From NCBI RefSeq assembly GCF_040807025.1, contig NC_090952.1, positions 17,047,068 to 17,111,067 of the forward strand: a DNA stretch of 64,000 nucleotides, given 5' to 3'. The notes beneath the pieces were generated by a model, which was not told the origin of the DNA, did not search any database, and was given only the letters and a program-made list of their open reading frames with translations. Every line of letters starts with the position of its first letter. The stretch's first letter is position 1. This document shows positions 48,719 through 63,566 of the stretch, in pieces. The stretch comes from Struthio camelus (Eukaryota > Chordata > Aves > Struthioniformes > Struthionidae). The position numbers and the translations under genes are program-made.

Positions 48719-49136
48719 GATGCCCCTCTATTGGCACATCACTGTGAACAAAACCACCTTGAATGAAATGGTGAATAGGCTACATCCTGCTAATGCAATA
48801 TAGTCCTTGTCTCAAATAGGCCCAGTAGGAACCCATCCCACAACTTCCGCCAGTCTTCTGCAGAGAGGGGAAGCGTAGATTCCCTTAACCAGAGATGCTT
48901 TACACCATATTTCTTGCAGATATTTTCCTCTCAGCAGTCCTGGCCTTGAAATAAGTGTTAGAACTTTTCTCCTCGCTCCTTGTTTGAACAGCACATTTCC
49001 ACACCACCAGCACTTGAGAGTCGCTTAGATACTGATTACGTTTGCTCAAGGGCCAAGCAGTCCTTCGTAGCACAGTTTCTGCCAGAATTCCATCGCCTGG
49101 TCAAACCAGTCACTGAATTCAATTTGAAGTTACAGG
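48719..49136. other. Ambiguous exon-like patch next to the right LTR
   Basis: Both strands read as protein-like at the right end. On the plus strand, an acceptor-like CCACACCACCAG near 49010 opens LESRLDTDYVCSRAKQSF, then VAQFLPEFHRLVKPVTEF, ending at a donor CAG-GTAATG (49136/49137). On the minus strand the same DNA reads DWFDQAMEFWQKLCYEGLLG then a stop. It could be a lone host exon, a retroelement relic or chance; I cannot assign it. Confidence 0.3.
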
Positions 49137-52100
49137 TAATGATATTTAGCTCTTGAGCATTTTCAAGCTCTTAAGTGCCAAGAAACAGTATCATGATTAT
49201 CAATAACTTAAGTAGTTTTATGATAAACGTCACCTAAGTAGTTCGCCTGAGCTGTTAGTATTGTTGTATGTTAATTGCTTTGCTGATACCTAAATTCATT
49301 TTATGGAAATGGAGAAAAAAATTAAAGTGTCTTAAGGATACAGGGATGCAAGTTCTGTATATAATCCTGAACAGCCTCTCCATAAACTAGAAGTGATCTA
49401 AAATATTCCTAAGTCTTCCCAATAAACAGTAGGTCTCTTACAGCTTTTACTTTCTTCCCTACCAAAGATAGGCCTAGCTTTATTACTTCTAAGAACAGTG
49501 GTTACAACTGTATTCTAAATGAACAAGAAACTTTGAACAAGAAAATTGTTGAAATAAGTACATCGTCTCACAGGTTGCCACAGAAACTACAGTAGAGTTT
49601 ATGTTGTTTTTCTGATTTATATTTTTTTTAATAAAGACAAAACTATACAAGCTACTGAGAACCTTACTTTGGTTAAAATAGTGTATTTTCTTTTTAAGAA
49701 CATGAGCTGAATGGCAAACGATTCATTACAGTCAAGCATTAGGAAGCTACGGATTGCCAACAGTTCCCCACCGTTTGACTTGTATGTTACTACCATAATA
49801 TTATCACCTGTTTTTAAATACTATTTAAATAATTGGCAAATTATTTTATTTTTGTTTGACATAAATGTATTGACTAGTTATATAGTGAAAAGTGAAGAAT
49901 TAGGGAAGACAGAACATGGCTGCTCTGAAACCTAGCCCTGACATTAACTTAGTTCTTGCATACTTGGAACAGCAGAAATGACACGTGTTCTTCTCTTCTT
50001 CACCGTCACAGCACGGTGAAGAAAATTTATCTGAAGATAAATTTTTTTCTAAATAATTGTGACTCCAGCAGCTCCCAACATAATTGACATCTATAAATGG
50101 AAGCCTTTTCTATCACAAAATTGCAAAACGATTGAATGGGTATACCTTATAAAATAATGATTCCTAACACACCCCTCTTCATCTTCAAAACACATATCTA
50201 AGCATACAAAATTTCTATCGCTCTTAAGGACTAAATGGAAGAATACAGTCTCTAGTTTTATACACATTAATTTTTATAATACAATAATAAATACAGAAAC
50301 TGAGAACTTCATATAGGAAAAGGAGTTAGTTAACCTTTATTTAATTTCTCCATAGTCCCAAGCTTGACAGACGTAGAAAAATATTCTGGAAGTCTAGTAG
50401 ACAAATTTACCAGTGCTAAATAGCCCTTTACTCTGACCATTTGGGCCATTCTAGATACATTTGTACAAGCATTATTTCATTTTTTTTTAATGAAAGGTTT
50501 TGCCAAACTATAAACAATAAGCTACAGAGAAAAAATCTTGAACCACCAAAGCATGCACATGAAGATATCTTCCAAAACTTTAAAATTTAAAAAAAAGAGA
50601 ACAAAACAACCTTGACACACATTAGAGGAGGAAACAATTTACAATAATTTTAGGGAAAAAATAATTAACTAAAGGCAACTCAAAGCAAATTTGTAAACTA
50701 TCTGTGGATAAGTTAAAATATCTATGGCACAAATTTTCACAAAAAATTAAGGCAAGACCAATATTTTATATAAAAATAGCTGACAGGCTTCTAAAGGAGG
50801 AAATAAGCATTTCTCATGATGACTCTGTTAATGCAAGATTATAAATACCCTTATATATACAGACAAAAAAAAAAAAATCAATACAAACGTATGGAACATT
50901 TCACTAGGCATCCATCTTTCAAATAAGCCAAGATTGGTATGTCCTGGCCTATACTGGAGGTACTTCAAGATTTATAGTAGTTTCCTTGCTACACATACTG
51001 ATACAAATAATAAAAATGCAATATAAATATTGATTTTCACAGAGAAATTCAGTAACACACTCAGGTTACAAAGCTTGCCAAACTGGCCCAGAAATAAATC
51101 ATACTAGTTTCAAGACAGATTATTATCTTATGCTCTGTAGGTTAATGAAAACATCCAATGTATACAATAATGTTTAAACTTCCAGAAAATCATTTTTTAA
51201 TCAAACTGATGCCCTTAAGAGTAACTGAAATGGAAATTATCATAGCTGAAGACTCATTATCTCTTCATCAACACAGCAGTTTATATGCCAAGATTACTTA
51301 GAAATATCTTTGTTATGGGCATTTTGATGTATTTTCAAGCTAAAACTTACCAGTTTTGTAAAGAGTTAATCTATAATCAATATTTATATTGATGTATTTA
51401 ATTTCAAAACTACATAATCAAATAGTAAGACTTACAAAAATGAGAGAAAAGCAAATCTATTTTAGAAGAATTACATTAAGATTTTAAGTGAAAATACTTT
51501 TGAAGATGCTAATATGATGATCAAGTTCAGTTTATCTGTGCACATTATGAATATGCATGTGGAATGTTCACACATTCTCAGTAATTCTTAGAAATAATCA
51601 TAGCAGTTACATGATTTCTATTAGAGAGTACAATTTATCCCCACAGTCGATTTGTCATGACTTTATTATAAACTTTACTTCACAAAATTTGAAAATAAAA
51701 TGGAAGTTGTTGTCTAAGGTGAAGAAATTTTTCAGTTTATTTTCACATTTTTGAATATCCCTCTGCCCCCAAATCATCCGCCCCCCACCAACCCCCAACT
51801 GAAACGCCTGATTGAACTTCAGTCCTTCCCTGCATCTGTTTGAACAGGTTTGTAGAGTCTACAAACCCTCCCAATTTCAGCCCTCCCAATTTCAACCCTC
51901 CACATTTCGTAGCAAGAGATGTGATGGGGGAAAACTATAGGGACTTTTTTTCTCTTAGACATGAACTTTACTACAAAATAGGGTCTACATTTTCATTTAA
52001 ACCTTAGTTTGCTATTGAGTCATTTTAATTTAATGCTTGCTTATAAGCGCATCAAAATTGTTCCTATAAAGTCTCTACACGTATTATGTAAAAAACAAAA

Positions 52101-55100
52101 GGTGAAGGAAAAGCTGAAACAAAAATATGAGGACATATTTATGAAATGCATTAACTCTTGGAAAATGTGAAATCCTGTCCCTTTTTGTTGCTTTGCTGAG
52201 ACTCATTATTCGACTCCTCTCTCTCATAGAAGTTAATGTGTTGTACTGAGAAATGTTAGGACAATCCTTTAGTACCAGAGTTTTTCTGATATCCATTATT
52301 ACAATAGTTGTACCAGAATAGCACAGCTAGCCCATTTACCACCACTTCACCCTTGAGCCTAGTAATATTTATCACCCTTAACATGTGCTATTCTTTCCTC
52401 CCCAATATCATATCTTTATTTAGTTCCTTATCAATAGTTTGTGTTTTTAAGAGAAATACATAAAATAAAAAAAAAAAACTGAACGTATCACAATCTTAAC
52501 TAAAAAATAAGCACAAAATTGAAGAATGTGTATTGGAAATAATTTATTGCCTATAAAAACAGTAAAAAATGTTAAAGTTCACATTTTTGTGTGGTTTTAA
52601 AGGTGGTGTTACGTTTCAGAGGTAGTGTGTGTAAAGTTTAATACAGAATTTGAAAAGAATTATTCACTTAGTTCAGTAATACAGTATAATGCTCACTATA
52701 GCCAAAGCACTGACCTGAAACCATTTTCTTCACAGGAACATTCTTAAGAATCTGTCTTGAAGATGATGGCTTATTTGTTTAAAAACAACAACCACCACCA
52801 CATGCCAAAGTTTCTTCTCTTTTTGTTGTCTTCTGAGCAAAATGCCAGCTGCTGGCTTACAGAGAAAAATACTTTTTAGTCAGAATAAAACCCTATTCTG
52901 CCTGCCATGGAAAGAACCAATTTTATAGTATCACTATTTTTTTTTTTTTTTTGGCTCATAACTTAAGATTTAACATTTGACCACTGTGCTGAAATATGGA
53001 TTGGGCAGACAAGTCAAACACCATAAAACAGCTTCATTTTTTCCCCTAAAACTAGCTAGAGTTTTCTCACAAACCATTGATCAGGCATCCCACAACTGAT
53101 CAACTTACTAATTGTTACTAAGATTTTGTGCAGAAAAAGCACAGTCTTGAAACGGAAGTTGAATATTGGAGATCTGCCAGTCCCTATTACGTGTAAAGCA
53201 GCCTCATACTCCAGTGGCTGACCTGAAGGATCTGGGCAGTAGGACTGGAGGTAGTAAATTAAACTTTTGGTTGTAACATTACAAGTTATTAATTCATGTT
53301 TCAGATATTCTGTTTAGCATTCCATTTACGCACATTATTTTGTTTCCTTATTTTATCAATATCCTGAGACCAACAGTCAGCTATAACTAAGTACCTATAG
53401 AAAAGTTAGTGCTGTTCAATGTTTTCTTTTTAATGTTATTAATACAGTAGTGCAATAGAGATCCAAAATTAGATAGTTGATCAATTTTAAGCAGTGATTT
53501 CCACAACAAAGATGTTCATGATACTGTTGGTTTGTTCTGTCATTCATTCCAACTGTAAAACCACAACAGTAGATATCACTGTCTCCACTTGGTGAACAGA
53601 CTTGATGAGCTGCTTCCCAATTTAAGATAAAAATATAAGCTAATACATTCCTTTTTTGCTCAGAGGACTGCAAAGCCCAGGATCTGCTTGTCATTTTGAG
53701 AATTTTTATTGCCTTAGTGAAAAACATGCTTAGAAAGATTAAAGTGCGGTGCTGCTCTGAGAGCCAAGTACTCAAGAAAACTGACACTTGTATAGCGCAT
53801 CTGTTCTTCACGTACTTTTAAAAATCAAATCTGCCAAAATTTACCTATTAGAATATTTACTATTACTCACTCCTGTTAGAGCTACAGGCTTGACACAAGT
53901 ATCATCTGCAGGAAAATGAAGAGAGGCATAGCTTCAGGAAACAGCTTTCTTAAGTATCAGCAAGCTTGCTAGCATCAAAGAGTTTCATTGCTCCCAAAGG
54001 GGAGAGAGCATCCTCTTTCTGTTTTAAAGTGTCTGTTCTGAACTACTTTTTTCCGCTTTGGTGTCTTCAGAAAGACATACTTAATCATTCATATTCCAAT
54101 AGACGCATTAGGAATAAACAGCGCCTGGGAAGTCATCCTTCATGGACAAAGCAAGTCAGAGTCTTAGCAGAAAGATGATAAAAGTGTCAATACCTGGCAC
54201 TTCTGCTGTAGCGGTTATTTAAATTACTGATCCAAAATAGTGAAATAGCAAGGAGCCTTATTTCTTTCATGGTAACACAGCACAGTATTAACCTTATCTG
54301 TCATGGAAAGTCTATGCAAATGATGAATTAGCATTTGATGGGTGCTTTTTTTTTTAAATCCTCCTGTGAACAGAGGAAATAATCATAGACCAAAACCCTA
54401 AATATGTCAAATACCATGATAGCCACCACTGTCACCTTCCATCATCTGGAGAACTTTCAGAATTTCATCTGGAAATTAGTATCCTGGTGATGCTTATTAG
54501 AATTCGGTGAGTCTCAGTATAGTTACTGTGACACAATTTTAAAGAAATATGGCAACAAAACCAAATGCTCTCATATTGTCCTAAGGTCCAGTTAAACCGA
54601 TACGAGTTACATGGATTTGGATGGAAACTGCAAACTTGATTAGCATATTTAGTTGTCTGTTGGGAAACAAACAAACCAAAAAAGCCTTAAATTACAAAGC
54701 CATGAGCTACATGTGTGGTGCTAGTCTGAAGTGCAATATTTAGATATGTATTTTCACAACTTCAGGATGCTTAACTGCTGTTATGATACACAGTCTATAA
54801 GCAAGTGTGCTGATTTTCAGCCTCTGTACTGGAAAACTGTTGTTGCTGCAACATTTTAAATAGCGAGCAATGGTAATGAATCAAGTTTTTTTTTTGTTTT
54901 ACGTATGACAGGAAGTATATTCTAAAATTAAGAATAAAAACACAGAACAACTGTATAGTATTATCTGATACAGCATTTTGTTATATAGGAGCGTAATTTA
55001 TACTCTTTGTTCCTGAATATTCTGTAGTATTATCAAATGTTTCAGGGTATGCAGACATGACTACTTTACTATGTGTTTTGTCTTGTAACCCTACCATGAG

Positions 55101-56169
55101 AAAAGGACCAAAGAAAAACATGCTCAAGCTGCAATTCATATGGAGGATTCCAGCTTCCTTGAGCAAAGGGACTCTTATATAGTTGTTTAAATCTCATGGT
55201 GGTTCATTCAAAGTGAATCCATTCAATTTGTTTGTATATCAAGTAAAAGCAAGACAGAACAAAAAATGAATTATCATCAACAATGACAATTCTCTTGTAA
55301 AAAGGTGAGAATTGCAGCAACTTAACTGACCATGAAATCAAGAGCTCTCTATTAAGAGTACCTTGCCTTTTGTCACAAAAATTTAAGTGGAAGCAACAGG
55401 AAAATAGGATCTGAATAGTAGGAAGTCACAGTACTTTTTTTTTTTTTTAAATTTCAGCAATGATTTTTTCAGAGACGGTGCAGAGTTGCAGTTGAGCTCT
55501 AGCTTACATTGGAGGGATAGTACTGTGATCTTTGCTCACAAACCTTAAGTAATTTTAGATTGGCGGTCATTTCAACAGGCATGTAAAATACTGCTCTCCC
55601 TCTGAATAAGGATGCGTCTGCCAGTCAGAATGTGACATTACAGCTAAGGTATTGAGAGATGAGGAACCACTTACATACTGGTTACACAAAGTGCTGTTTC
55701 TATCTCTTCAGATTCTATTTTGAGTTTTAATGCCCTAGCCTCATAACACAGCCCCAACAGTTTGTTTTCTGTAGGGCTACTCTGTAGAATACGTGGGAAG
55801 ACTTTTTGCAGACTACAAATTAACTGAATTGTGCAGTAATTAGGAACAGTGGAAAAAAAATTATTTTTAATACAGCTTTTAAAATCATTACTATCCTTTG
55901 TGCAGCCGACATTTAACAATGTTGTTAAAAGCTCCCCATGCCCAAGGACAACACAGAAACACAGGGGGAAAAAAAAAGAAAGAAAAAGCTCACTATAAAT
56001 AATAAAAAAGAAAGAATTGCAAAAGCAATTAGGGAGGAACAGAACAGAAAGAGTGAAATAAAGTCATTAGTGAACATCAGATCACTATTAAAGTACTTTT
56101 TTTTTTCTTTGATTTTTGGGTTCCCCCCTCCTAACACACTGAACTTTCTCAGCTACACCCTGGACTTCC

Positions 56170-56201
<32 letters not shown>

Positions 56202-57562
56202 TGTTTTTGTTCAAATAGACTCAGAATAGTCCCACTGAAATTAATGGGATTACTTACTGTACTACATGAATAACAATTCACCAGAGTAAATTATTACTTG
56301 ATATAAAATGGAAAGATCAGGCTTAATACAAGATTCCAAGAGTATCTGTTGCAAAAATGCTTGCTGAGGAATATTCAGATTAGAAGTTATAAAGCATTAA
56401 TAATATGGGCATACACCTACATGCCCTACTAAATTTATCTGAATGTGCCTGCATATCTATTTATTCAGATGAGTAAGGGGATTCAATGTGAACAACAGCT
56501 GGGAAAGAATAAATTCATTTCAGCCCCTGGCTGCAATTAAGCTCACAGTTCAAAAATGACAATTGTATTACAGTTTTCGCCAAAAAAATTTGTCAGATGG
56601 AGCTGCTTCCAAAACAGGTCACATTTGGAAGATTTTTCAAAGCTCAATTTGAAACACCCTAAAACACTTCGGGATACAATGACAGCTGTGGCTTTATGAC
56701 ACTGTATTGCTAAAACTGGAGAAAAGTTTATGGAAAAATACTTAACTGATACTTAAAACTTACTGAACAGAACTTTAGCATTCAGACTTTGACAAATAAA
56801 AACTGTAACTACATTCATAAAACTCTAAATAGTAGCGTAAACATATGTAATCCCATTGCTATGGTGAAAATATCAGAAAGTCACGCTCTGCAGCTATCGA
56901 GCTTACAGTATGAATCTAATTTGGTACAAAACTTAATGATGTCTCTGTATATTAATAATTTATTGATGATAATTCAAATTATTTGGTTAGCCTTTCAAAG
57001 TTTTTTCACTTATTTTGGTCAGAAAACAGAAGATTCAACAATTTGCAGTTACATAAGGAAAAGCACTTTAGTTTAATTTCAGATTTCCAAAGGGGTTCAA
57101 GGACAATTCATAAAAAGCCCATTTTCCTATCTGGATTCCCAATTTTTAGTCCACCTACCTGAGCGAGAACTGAGGAGGGTGAATCTACAATAAACAGGAC
57201 CAGTGAGTTTCATATAGCAAGCAACTCAGAAAAATTACCTAGGTGTATAACAGGACATGTGTTTTCCATTCTTAGACCGCTGCTCAAAAAGACTGCGCTA
57301 CAGAGCAAGAGTTATTCTGGAAAGTCAGAAGTTATCCTGCTAAAAATGAAACCTTTCCTCACACAGTTCTTTCATTTACCACAACCAACATTCCAAATTT
57401 TTGTCATTGCAAACTGCAGCCATTACATATGACAGTCATCCTTCAGCAAGGTCTGCTTCACCTTGGGCTTTTTTTGTTTTTTGACTGAAGAACACTGGAT
57501 AACAAAAAGCTGTTCTCAAAACCTACATGTTAGGCAGTCTTTTTTTTCCTTGTCAATAAAAA
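49137..57562. other. AT-rich gene-poor stretch
   Basis: No supported exon or RNA gene. A 15-bp CCCTCCCAATTTCAG motif is repeated about three times at 51866-51908, and T24 lies at 56170-56193. The right end may be 3' UTR of the minus-strand gene ending at 57563; no convincing AATAAA appears close to its stop on that strand. Confidence 0.5.
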
Positions 57563-60500
57563 TCACAAACTGTCTGAGGCATTTTTCTCCGATAAAGACG
57601 ACAAACTGAATGAGGTATCATCAGGCTCTGGGGATGCATGATTGAAATCCATTTCTTCTAATTCAGGAGGTAAGTCTGACAGCAGTGCCTATAATTAAAA
57701 AGTATTAAAATACAGTACTTAACTATATGTTTTTTGTCAACGTTCAAATGTCTTTGTAAAGTGAATGAACGTTCTTGAGCTTTTTAATCAGTGCTGATAT
57801 AGAATGAGTAAAAAGAGAAGGGGTCAGTACTGATAGATATTGAAAGGATAAACATACTGTCCAATATGAAGTATCTTAAAACAATCTCCAGCGTTCCCTA
57901 AGTTATGCTGGATGTGGTTCAAAACATTTTTCCCCACAAACTGGACAAAACAATGTTCTATATTCATTTATTTTACTCAAGTTTTTTTTAACATGCAAAA
58001 GCTTTTATATATGTATAATTTATAGAACACTGAGTGTGCCGGAGATAAAGACTAGATTCTGCACACAAGATTAAAATTTTAAGTTGTTTTATTAAATTTT
58101 ACCTCAAAGACTAAGTTTCCTCCTTTATATTCAGTTCATGTGGTTTTATGAAGAACAGTTTATGAAAGAACAACTTTAAGCCAAATTTAGGTTGAATATA
58201 AAATGCTCTAAGTTTCTTTATTACAGTTTATAGTTCCTAGTTTTAACATGTGGCAAACTGCAGATCGTAAAGGTGAAAGGCGAGGGGAAAAGCAACAAAA
58301 CCCCTTCCCAAATAAAGCAAAAAACATTATTCACACAAGACATAATCCAACCAAATATTAAACAAATGCTAACAACTTGAAGTTCTTTAAAAGGGCAGCT
58401 ACGTATTAAAGGCAGTGTACTAAAACTGAAGAAACCTGGCTTTTATTCCTAGAGCTGTCTTAGGCCTTACAACAGACAAGTCAAATGCCTTCAGTGTACA
58501 CTGCTGCATTGGTTCCTCCTTTGTAAAGGTAACATTTTTAATATGCTGTTTGTTTAGACTGCAAGATCTTTTGTTTAAAGTTCAACTTTTCTTGTGTCCA
58601 TAAGAAGTTCAGCAGAATGCTGCCCTGCTCATAATTTCAGCCCCTGGGCACTATGGAATAGAAATAAGAAAATGATAGAATACTTTGACATTATTAAAGC
58701 CTACTTCGAGACCTACCTGCTGCTGTTCTTTATCATCTGATTTAATAGCAAGTATCAAACTCCGAGTAAATGTCTGTAGTTCAAAATACTTCTGTTTGTG
58801 ATTCTCCAACTCATTTTCAATGAATCTGACTTCTTCATTCTGTGGGGGAAAATTACATACAGTGCTGGAAATAATAAATAGCACTGAATCATTTTAATAA
58901 CATTTAAATATACTTATATTAAAATTAAATATTTTTACTTAAAAGGAGTAATGAATTTATTATGATTTCTGGCAAAAACAATATTAAATAAAGCCCAAAA
59001 TTCTAGAATTGTAGAATTCTGGAAAAATGCACACAGATTTTTAGATAAGAGTTTTTTGATGGACCACCAATAACATCACACTAAAACTGCAGTGCCTAAA
59101 AAAAAAAATGCATATGCCAGTTCTTTTTTCATTACCCTGCATAAGACATATTTAACAGCAAATCATGTTACACACAGACAAGGCATTTCAAAATTACTGC
59201 ACACCGTTAAAGCATTAATGACTTGGGCCAATGTTTACATGACCATTAAAAGCACTGCTTTTTATTCTATAAGGGTGACCTCCAATTCCATTTTAAAATA
59301 AAGAAAAACAAAAGCTAGGTCTCTTTCCAGAAAAAAGTAATCTTGAAAAGGCAGACTGACCATTAGAAGAGATAGCAACTAAATTCTGTTACTACAGCAG
59401 AATGCTTAACACTAAGACCAGGGAAAAGAACTTAAGAATTCTTCACGGCCACCAGATTAAAATAAACTATCCTCTACTGCAACTGAGTTTGATGTATATC
59501 ATTGAAGAGTCAGCTGACCAACCTCTCCAAGATCCCTAGGGTTACAGAAAGAATGGGAATAAATTTATAAAATAGGAATATACTTGTAATAGAAAATAAT
59601 CAGATCACATGGGAAATTTGGAAGGATGATGCTTTAGATTTACTCCCCACATTCAGTGATGTATTGATAAAATATTTACCATTCTGTTTTTTTGCAATCA
59701 ATCCCTACATGGAAATAATAAAATGGTATGAATCCTAATTAGTAATTTATGTCATCTGGGATGCAAGCTCTTGCCTGCCCCACTTCTGTGTTTCTGCAGG
59801 GACCTGGATGGTTATCAGGTGCCCCCATCACTTTCTCCCCGCAACATGCTGCAGCTGGGTCTCTCAGCAGGGAGGTGCTTCATACTGGCAGATGTAAAGC
59901 CAGTAGGACTCAGGTTTTCTCTCACAGGACATCAGTTTTTTTGTGGCTGTTACTGAACAGTATTTTAAACTGTGTATGTGACATGACCAATATTTTTCTT
60001 GAGAATTTTATGTACATATTAGAAGGAAGTCTATGACCTCACTCATGACTCTACCATTAAGAGAGGAAATCTTTACTATCCCAGACTTTTCCCTAGGAAA
60101 AGAAATGTCCATCTGCCTCACAAACCAAGGCAGACCTACTCTGCAACCAGGTCACCCACTCATTACCAGGACTGTGCAGTTGCCAAGCCAATCCCAAATC
60201 CCTCTGCCGCTACTGCTAAACATGCAGAAGTGCACTTCTATGTATTGTACCATCCATTCCCAGGGTTGAAATCTCAGATAAGACACAGAAGTCTTCAGTG
60301 TATGACTGATATTAAATATCATGTGAAAGAGCTGGTGTTTTTTTTCCCCCCGCTTTCAGTTTCCAGTTCCCCATAGCTTTATACCAAAGCACAACCAATA
60401 AATAGCTGAGGGAGAGGCAGCAAAGTTATCACCCAATCTTGTTCCTTCCGCTGGCTTCAGCAATAGAAGAAACTTATTAACATTTCAAAAAAACCTGTTT

Positions 60501-63031
60501 ATAAGATTTCTAACTGTACTGGCAGAGAAATATGAACAGCGTGTATACTGTGGACAAAAAGGCATATTTCCAACTTTTCTATAAATACACGTCACTGTAT
60601 TTGCAAATGATTTTGTTGATACAGAGATAAACTTCTTGATTAAAAATTCAGGTCTGTCTGCTACTTCAGTTTATTCCAAATATCTCCTCTTCTTCAAACT
60701 TATCAACTGACTGATATGTAAGACTGACTGATAGATTTAGCACTGCTAAAGCAAAGTTTTCTCTGGTTATTCACCTTTTCAAAGATCATGTAAGCTAAAT
60801 ATTGAGTTTGCTTTCAAGATCAAAATCACTATGCATTTTTGCAAAAGGTATCCATACAACGGCACTGAATTCACACCCTCCATAAGATGATAAAAACATA
60901 CGAATAAAGAAATTGTTAGGGATACACAAAGACATTATCACAGAGAAAGTAAGCATTTATAGGCTCCCAGCTACCTCACAACTAAGGGTTCCATTTGCTT
61001 GTCTCTGATATCCCCGGTAAATTCAAGACAGCTTAATTAGAAATAGTCAATACAGAGTAAACTCTAAGCTAAAGTTTATGACCTAGCTTATCCTGTGGTA
61101 AATTATGTGCCCCCATACTCCATACCCTGTTGCATAAGAGCTCACCTAAAATCACCCATGTTGCTCACATGTATACCTGAAATCCTGTCATAGAAGACAA
61201 AACTAGAAAAATGAAAGGGTAAAAATCTCCTGTGAATGTTCTCATGAGTACTTGTAAAACTGCATTACCGTAATCTAGCATCTAGATTTGAGATTCTGAT
61301 TTGCAGCCAGTTCTGATTTTGTGCAGGTTTCCTGTCCTGGTGAATACATTACAGTATTCTGACAGAAGAAAAGACCAGATATTTTATCACTATTTCCTCT
61401 TGCCATATTGAATGGAAATGAGAATTAAAAGAAAAAAACAAAACAAAACAAAAACCCCAAAACACACTCTATAACTTGGGTTTGACTGCATAACCATATG
61501 ATTAATTAGGTTGGCAGTGATAAGTGTAAAACATTCCTTGATGGCTGGTTTGGGTAGCAGCAAATAACTGCAGAAGCAAATTTCAAAAGCAAACTTTACC
61601 AGTTGGCATTTCATTTTAACAATGATGAAAATATTTTTATAATATAGAACTGTGCTCCAACATTCACATTTGCTAGACTGGCTGAAATTCAAATTTAGCT
61701 GCCATGAGAAGGTGACACCATGATGAATCAGAGGATTTGTAACAAGCCTATAAACATGTACTTTTTTAATCTGAAAAACCTGACGTTCCTTAAGAAAAAA
61801 AAAAAAAATAGAAATCACCATACTGTTTCAGGTTATAACAGCTCTGAGAATAAGAGAGAAATATTTGGGCTGTGACTTTGAGGCTTGCTGAAAATCTAGT
61901 CTTCATATTTTTTAAATTAAAATATCTCCTTTCATGAAATAACGGCTTAATGGATTTATTACAGATGTAAACTTACAAACTGCCTATTTAGCAAGGGATT
62001 TTGTGCAGTAAAAGATGGAATACACATTTATGCAGAAAATGCATAGCCACAAAAACCAATCACTTCTGTCAAACAACAAAACAACAAACAAGGTTCTGTA
62101 GGGCACGCTGTCACAACAAGCCTTTCAGTTTGGTGACAGGTGACATTAAGAAAAGGTCATTCTCTTATCCATATTCATTCTGCCCTTACCAGGAAAACAC
62201 TGCTTGAGGGATTAGTTTTTGTTCTGCAAAAGATAATCTATTTATTATTTCGGTAACTGGTTATTGTTAGTAGAATATGCCTATTTTGTAAATAAGAAAG
62301 TCAGTTACATACATTAAAAACATGCTCAAAATACAATACAGAACTTGGCAACTTAGTTCTGAGACCAATAACACACATAACTTTTAGCATTTGGCAGAAG
62401 ACAGTGGCTGCCAGGTATCCAACTGCTCATATCCAGTCCTGCAGGATACAATGCTTGTGTTCTGCACTACAATATTAGAGCTACTACTTTCTCAGCTCCC
62501 CCTATTTTGTTAGGGGATTCTAGCTGTTATTATTTCTTTCCAGAGCTGGCAGCATCCCACCATATGTTAAAAGCATTCCATAACACTCCAGAGAACAATT
62601 ATGGCACTGAGTGCAAGTTTCATTTTAGACACTAAATAAATTGTTTTCGTTTGGGACACTTGGTGAGAGCTGCAGATGGCTACACTTAGAGTAACGCAGC
62701 TGCTCTGTAGAGATGAGACATTTCCTGCCTCCCTCTGTGTTGAAACACAGATAAGCTGACTGCAGATGGGATGAGACTGCTTGGCATGTGACTGAAGGGG
62801 ACAACGTGCTGCACCGCGGCTACCTGAAGAGAGCAGAAGAGCTCCAGGCTCCCACACACTCCTGTGCTCAATTCCTCGCACATAAACCTGTTCAAATTTT
62901 CTGTGAAGGACTGTCTTGTTCACTATTTCATGGCCTAAATTACTTACCTTATAATCCAAGAGGGAACTCATTTGATCCACTTCAGAATTACTTATCATAT
63001 CACTTTCTTCATCATCTATAATTTCTATTTT
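57563..63031 (-). CDS. 3' end of an unrecognised gene, last three coding exons
   Basis: Minus-strand exons 62948-63031, 58717-58839 and 57563-57688, each with AG acceptor and GT donor (the last with a stop). All are phase 0, encoding 28, 41 and 41 residues. The first is acidic (KIEIIDDEESDMISNSEVDQ). The second is charged and helical, likely coiled coil (NEEVRFIENELENHKQKYFE, then LQTFTRSLILAIKSDDKEQQ). The last starts ALLSDLPPELEEMDFNHASP and ends in a Ser-rich, acidic tail (DTSFSLSSLSEKNASDSL). No enzyme motif or membrane segment is visible. Upstream exons lie beyond 64000. I do not recognise the protein and assign no function; the frame, phases and codon content make a real gene very likely. 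Confidence 0.85.
58840..62947 (-). other. Large intron of the unrecognised minus-strand gene
   Basis: A 4.1-kb AT-rich intron between the 28-residue and 41-residue exons. It contains short A-rich simple repeats (near 61433-61460 and 61795-61809). I see no further exon or RNA gene. Confidence 0.6.
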
Positions 63032-63458
63032 CTGAAACAGAAGTAGATGGTTCACTCCAAATATTCTAATTTATAGATTACAGCAACAAACAACAATCCT
63101 TATCTCAAACTGACAGGTAAGGAAGAAGGTAGTAGGGTTTTTTTGCCTGCTCATGAGAAATTTTGAGTTCTGGAGCCCCCCATTAGATGGCAATCATGCA
63201 CCTCAGCCCTAGGAGCTCTAGGAAGACTCCAGACTGGAACTGTGTATACACAGACCTGAGACAGTTGCTGCCATGGTGACTCAGGCTGTTTACAGAGGAG
63301 AAGCTACATGCCACCAGGCTTTTGGCAATTAAATTGCATATCGTATCTCATTACATCCTGCAGAAGCCTGCATTTATTCCATAAGCCTTTTGTTAAAGAC
63401 ATCCTAGAGGGCCAAGCAGAGTAAGAAAGTTTATTCCTCTGGAATTAGACAGGGAAAG

Positions 63459-63566
63459 AAAAAAAAAAAACCAACCAACCAACCAACAACAACATTACGG
63501 CAAATGACTGGCAAGTCCTAAGGGACCTACTTCTTGCCTTAAAAAAATAAATAAAATAAAATAAAA
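63459..63566. repeat. Simple repeats: poly(A), (CCAA)n and (AAATA)n
   Basis: A poly(A) run at about 63459-63470 followed by CCAA tandem units (63471-63486), and an A/TA-rich run at 63541-63566. They lie in intron or upstream sequence of the minus-strand gene; nothing else is recognised from 63032 to 64000. Confidence 0.8.

Noticed and set aside
61390-61821. A 143-codon hydrophobic minus-strand ORF
   Set aside because: Lies in an AT-rich intron, begins and ends in simple A/T sequence and has no recognisable domain.
63471-63495. CCAA repeats as a CRISPR-like or regulatory array
   Set aside because: Plain tetranucleotide microsatellite following poly(A); no spacers.
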